Shown here: positions 5,208-5,873 of the stretch, piece after piece
Numbering within the stretch: position 1 is the first letter of the stretch
How the letters are laid out: each line of letters starts with the position of its first letter
Assembly (NCBI GenBank): GCA_005240105.1
Contig: SBAT01000025.1
Span: 1-5,873 of the forward strand
Length of the DNA: 5,873 nt
DNA from: Chloroflexota bacterium
GTDB taxonomy: Bacteria; Cyanobacteriota; Vampirovibrionia; Obscuribacterales; Obscuribacteraceae
Direction of reading: 5' to 3'
Program-made: the position numbers and the translations under genes
Notes under the pieces: model-generated
What the model saw: the letters and a program-made list of their open reading frames with translations, nothing else
What the model was told of the DNA's origin: nothing
Database searches by the model: none

Positions 5208-5873
5208 TGAGCGTCGATGATCCGCAGGATCCCGAATTTTCATTATTTGTCCCTGAAAAACGTAAGGCCATTTCCTCCATCAAACAATTGAAGTTCCGGG
5301 CCACTCCCAAGGAGCTGGCAACAGCGTCGGGACTTTCCATCAACCAAGCCTCGTTTTGGCTAAATAAAATAGCTGGTGAAACGAGAGGCGCCCTTGAGGT
5401 TGCCGCTGACGGAACTGTTTTTTATTCCTTCTCTCCGCAATTTACCAACGCCTATCTGCAGCGTGGCTTGAGGAAAACAGCCCTCTTAGTGGGAGTGTTT
5501 CTCTTCAATTTGCTCTACTGGGTAGTCCGCATGTCTTTTGGTGTGGCTTTGGTTCTATCTCTATTGGTAATCGTGCTAATTTTTGTCGTACTGATTACGA
5601 TGGCGATTGCAGCAATTTTTGGTGACAATGGTGACGGTGGCGTTGACTTCGATGGCTTTGACTTCTTTGACTTGCGATTTTTAGTTGATTTGTTTTCCTG
5701 GAGTTACAGCCCTTCGCACACGTACTATCCCAATAGTGTTCCAAGTGTTAGACGAGAGAAATACAACGAGTATGTTCAGGAGCATCCCAAAGGCAATTTC
5801 TTCCTAGATTGCTTTTCATTTCTATTCGGTGACGGCAGACCAAATTCCAACCTGCAAGATATTCGTTGGGCTC
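5207..5873 (+). CDS. Predicted wHTH/two-TM membrane protein, cyanobacterial-plastid conserved type (3' end outside window)
   Basis: From ATG 5207 the frame stays open to the window edge, giving 222 residues without a stop. Residues about 18-75 look like a small winged helix: KELATASGLSINQASFWLNK resembles a helix-turn-helix, followed by GALEVAADGTVFYSF as strands. Two hydrophobic segments follow, about 91-107 and 111-137, so the protein is predicted to be in the inner membrane with the wHTH part probably cytoplasmic. An Asp/Gly/Phe-rich stretch (139-163) comes next, then NFFLDCFSFLFGDGRPNSNL (197-216) and RW. From memory this layout and the FSFLFGDG..PN..L...RW signature match uncharacterised cyanobacterial proteins and the Arabidopsis chloroplast protein At5g03900; this was not checked by search. 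The function is unknown. The TAATG overlap with lepA and the GGAG site indicate co-translation with it. The remaining C-terminal part lies beyond the edge. Confidence 0.85.
   Translation, partial: MSVDDPQDPEFSLFVPEKRKAISSIKQLKFRATPKELATASGLSINQASFWLNKIAGETRGALEVAADGTVFYSFSPQFTNAYLQRGLRKTALLVGVFLFNLLYWVVRMSFGVALVLSLLVIVLIFVVLITMAIAAIFGDNGDGGVDFDGFDFFDLRFLVDLFSWSYSPSHTYYPNSVPSVRREKYNEYVQEHPKGNFFLDCFSFLFGDGRPNSNLQDIRWA

Overview
The window (about 50% GC by eye) reads as ordinary chromosomal DNA from a member of the cyanobacterial lineage. Two gene types suggest this. One is a single-RRM, glycine-tailed RNA-binding protein of the cyanobacterial Rbp kind. The other is a wHTH/two-TM protein ending in the FSFLFGDG..PN..L...RW signature that I associate with cyanobacterial and plastid proteins. 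A homocysteine methyltransferase fused to methylenetetrahydrofolate reductase is less typical of photosynthetic cyanobacteria. My best guess is therefore a non-photosynthetic relative (Vampirovibrionia/Melainabacteria, for example an Obscuribacter-like organism). This is inference from protein style; no marker gene here proves it. No rRNA, tRNA, CRISPR array, insertion sequence or phage gene was seen.

Layout. (1) 1-429, plus strand: C-terminal part of a short-chain dehydrogenase/reductase, cut by the window edge. (2) 430-594: intergenic region with a weak terminator-like hairpin, then a structured leader containing a 12-bp near-perfect inverted repeat around a possible promoter. (3) 595-882, plus: small RRM RNA-binding protein. 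It is followed after 42 bases by 925-1272, plus: a 115-residue protein that looks like a degenerate GIY-YIG domain. Its Shine-Dalgarno lies in the loop of a 7-bp A/T-rich hairpin. These two probably form a small operon. (4) 1289-3247, minus: the bifunctional methyltransferase/reductase, convergent with the previous gene. (5) 3248-3404: divergent intergenic region with a good sigma70-type promoter facing right. (6) 3405-5207, plus: complete lepA (elongation factor 4). (7) 5207-5873 and beyond, plus: a wHTH membrane protein joined to lepA by a TAATG stop/start overlap and cut by the right edge.

Functionally, the window combines one-carbon/methionine metabolism (the fusion enzyme makes 5-methyl-THF and methylates homocysteine), translation under stress (LepA), and RNA handling that in cyanobacterial relatives is often cold-responsive (the RRM protein). 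The most unusual material is the possible post-transcriptional control around the RRM gene and its neighbour: competing RNA pairings ahead of the RRM gene and a hairpin over the start of the GIY-YIG-like gene. The apparently catalytically dead nuclease-like protein and the translational coupling of lepA to an uncharacterised membrane protein also stand out. I found no convincing evidence of a large new defence or mobile system.
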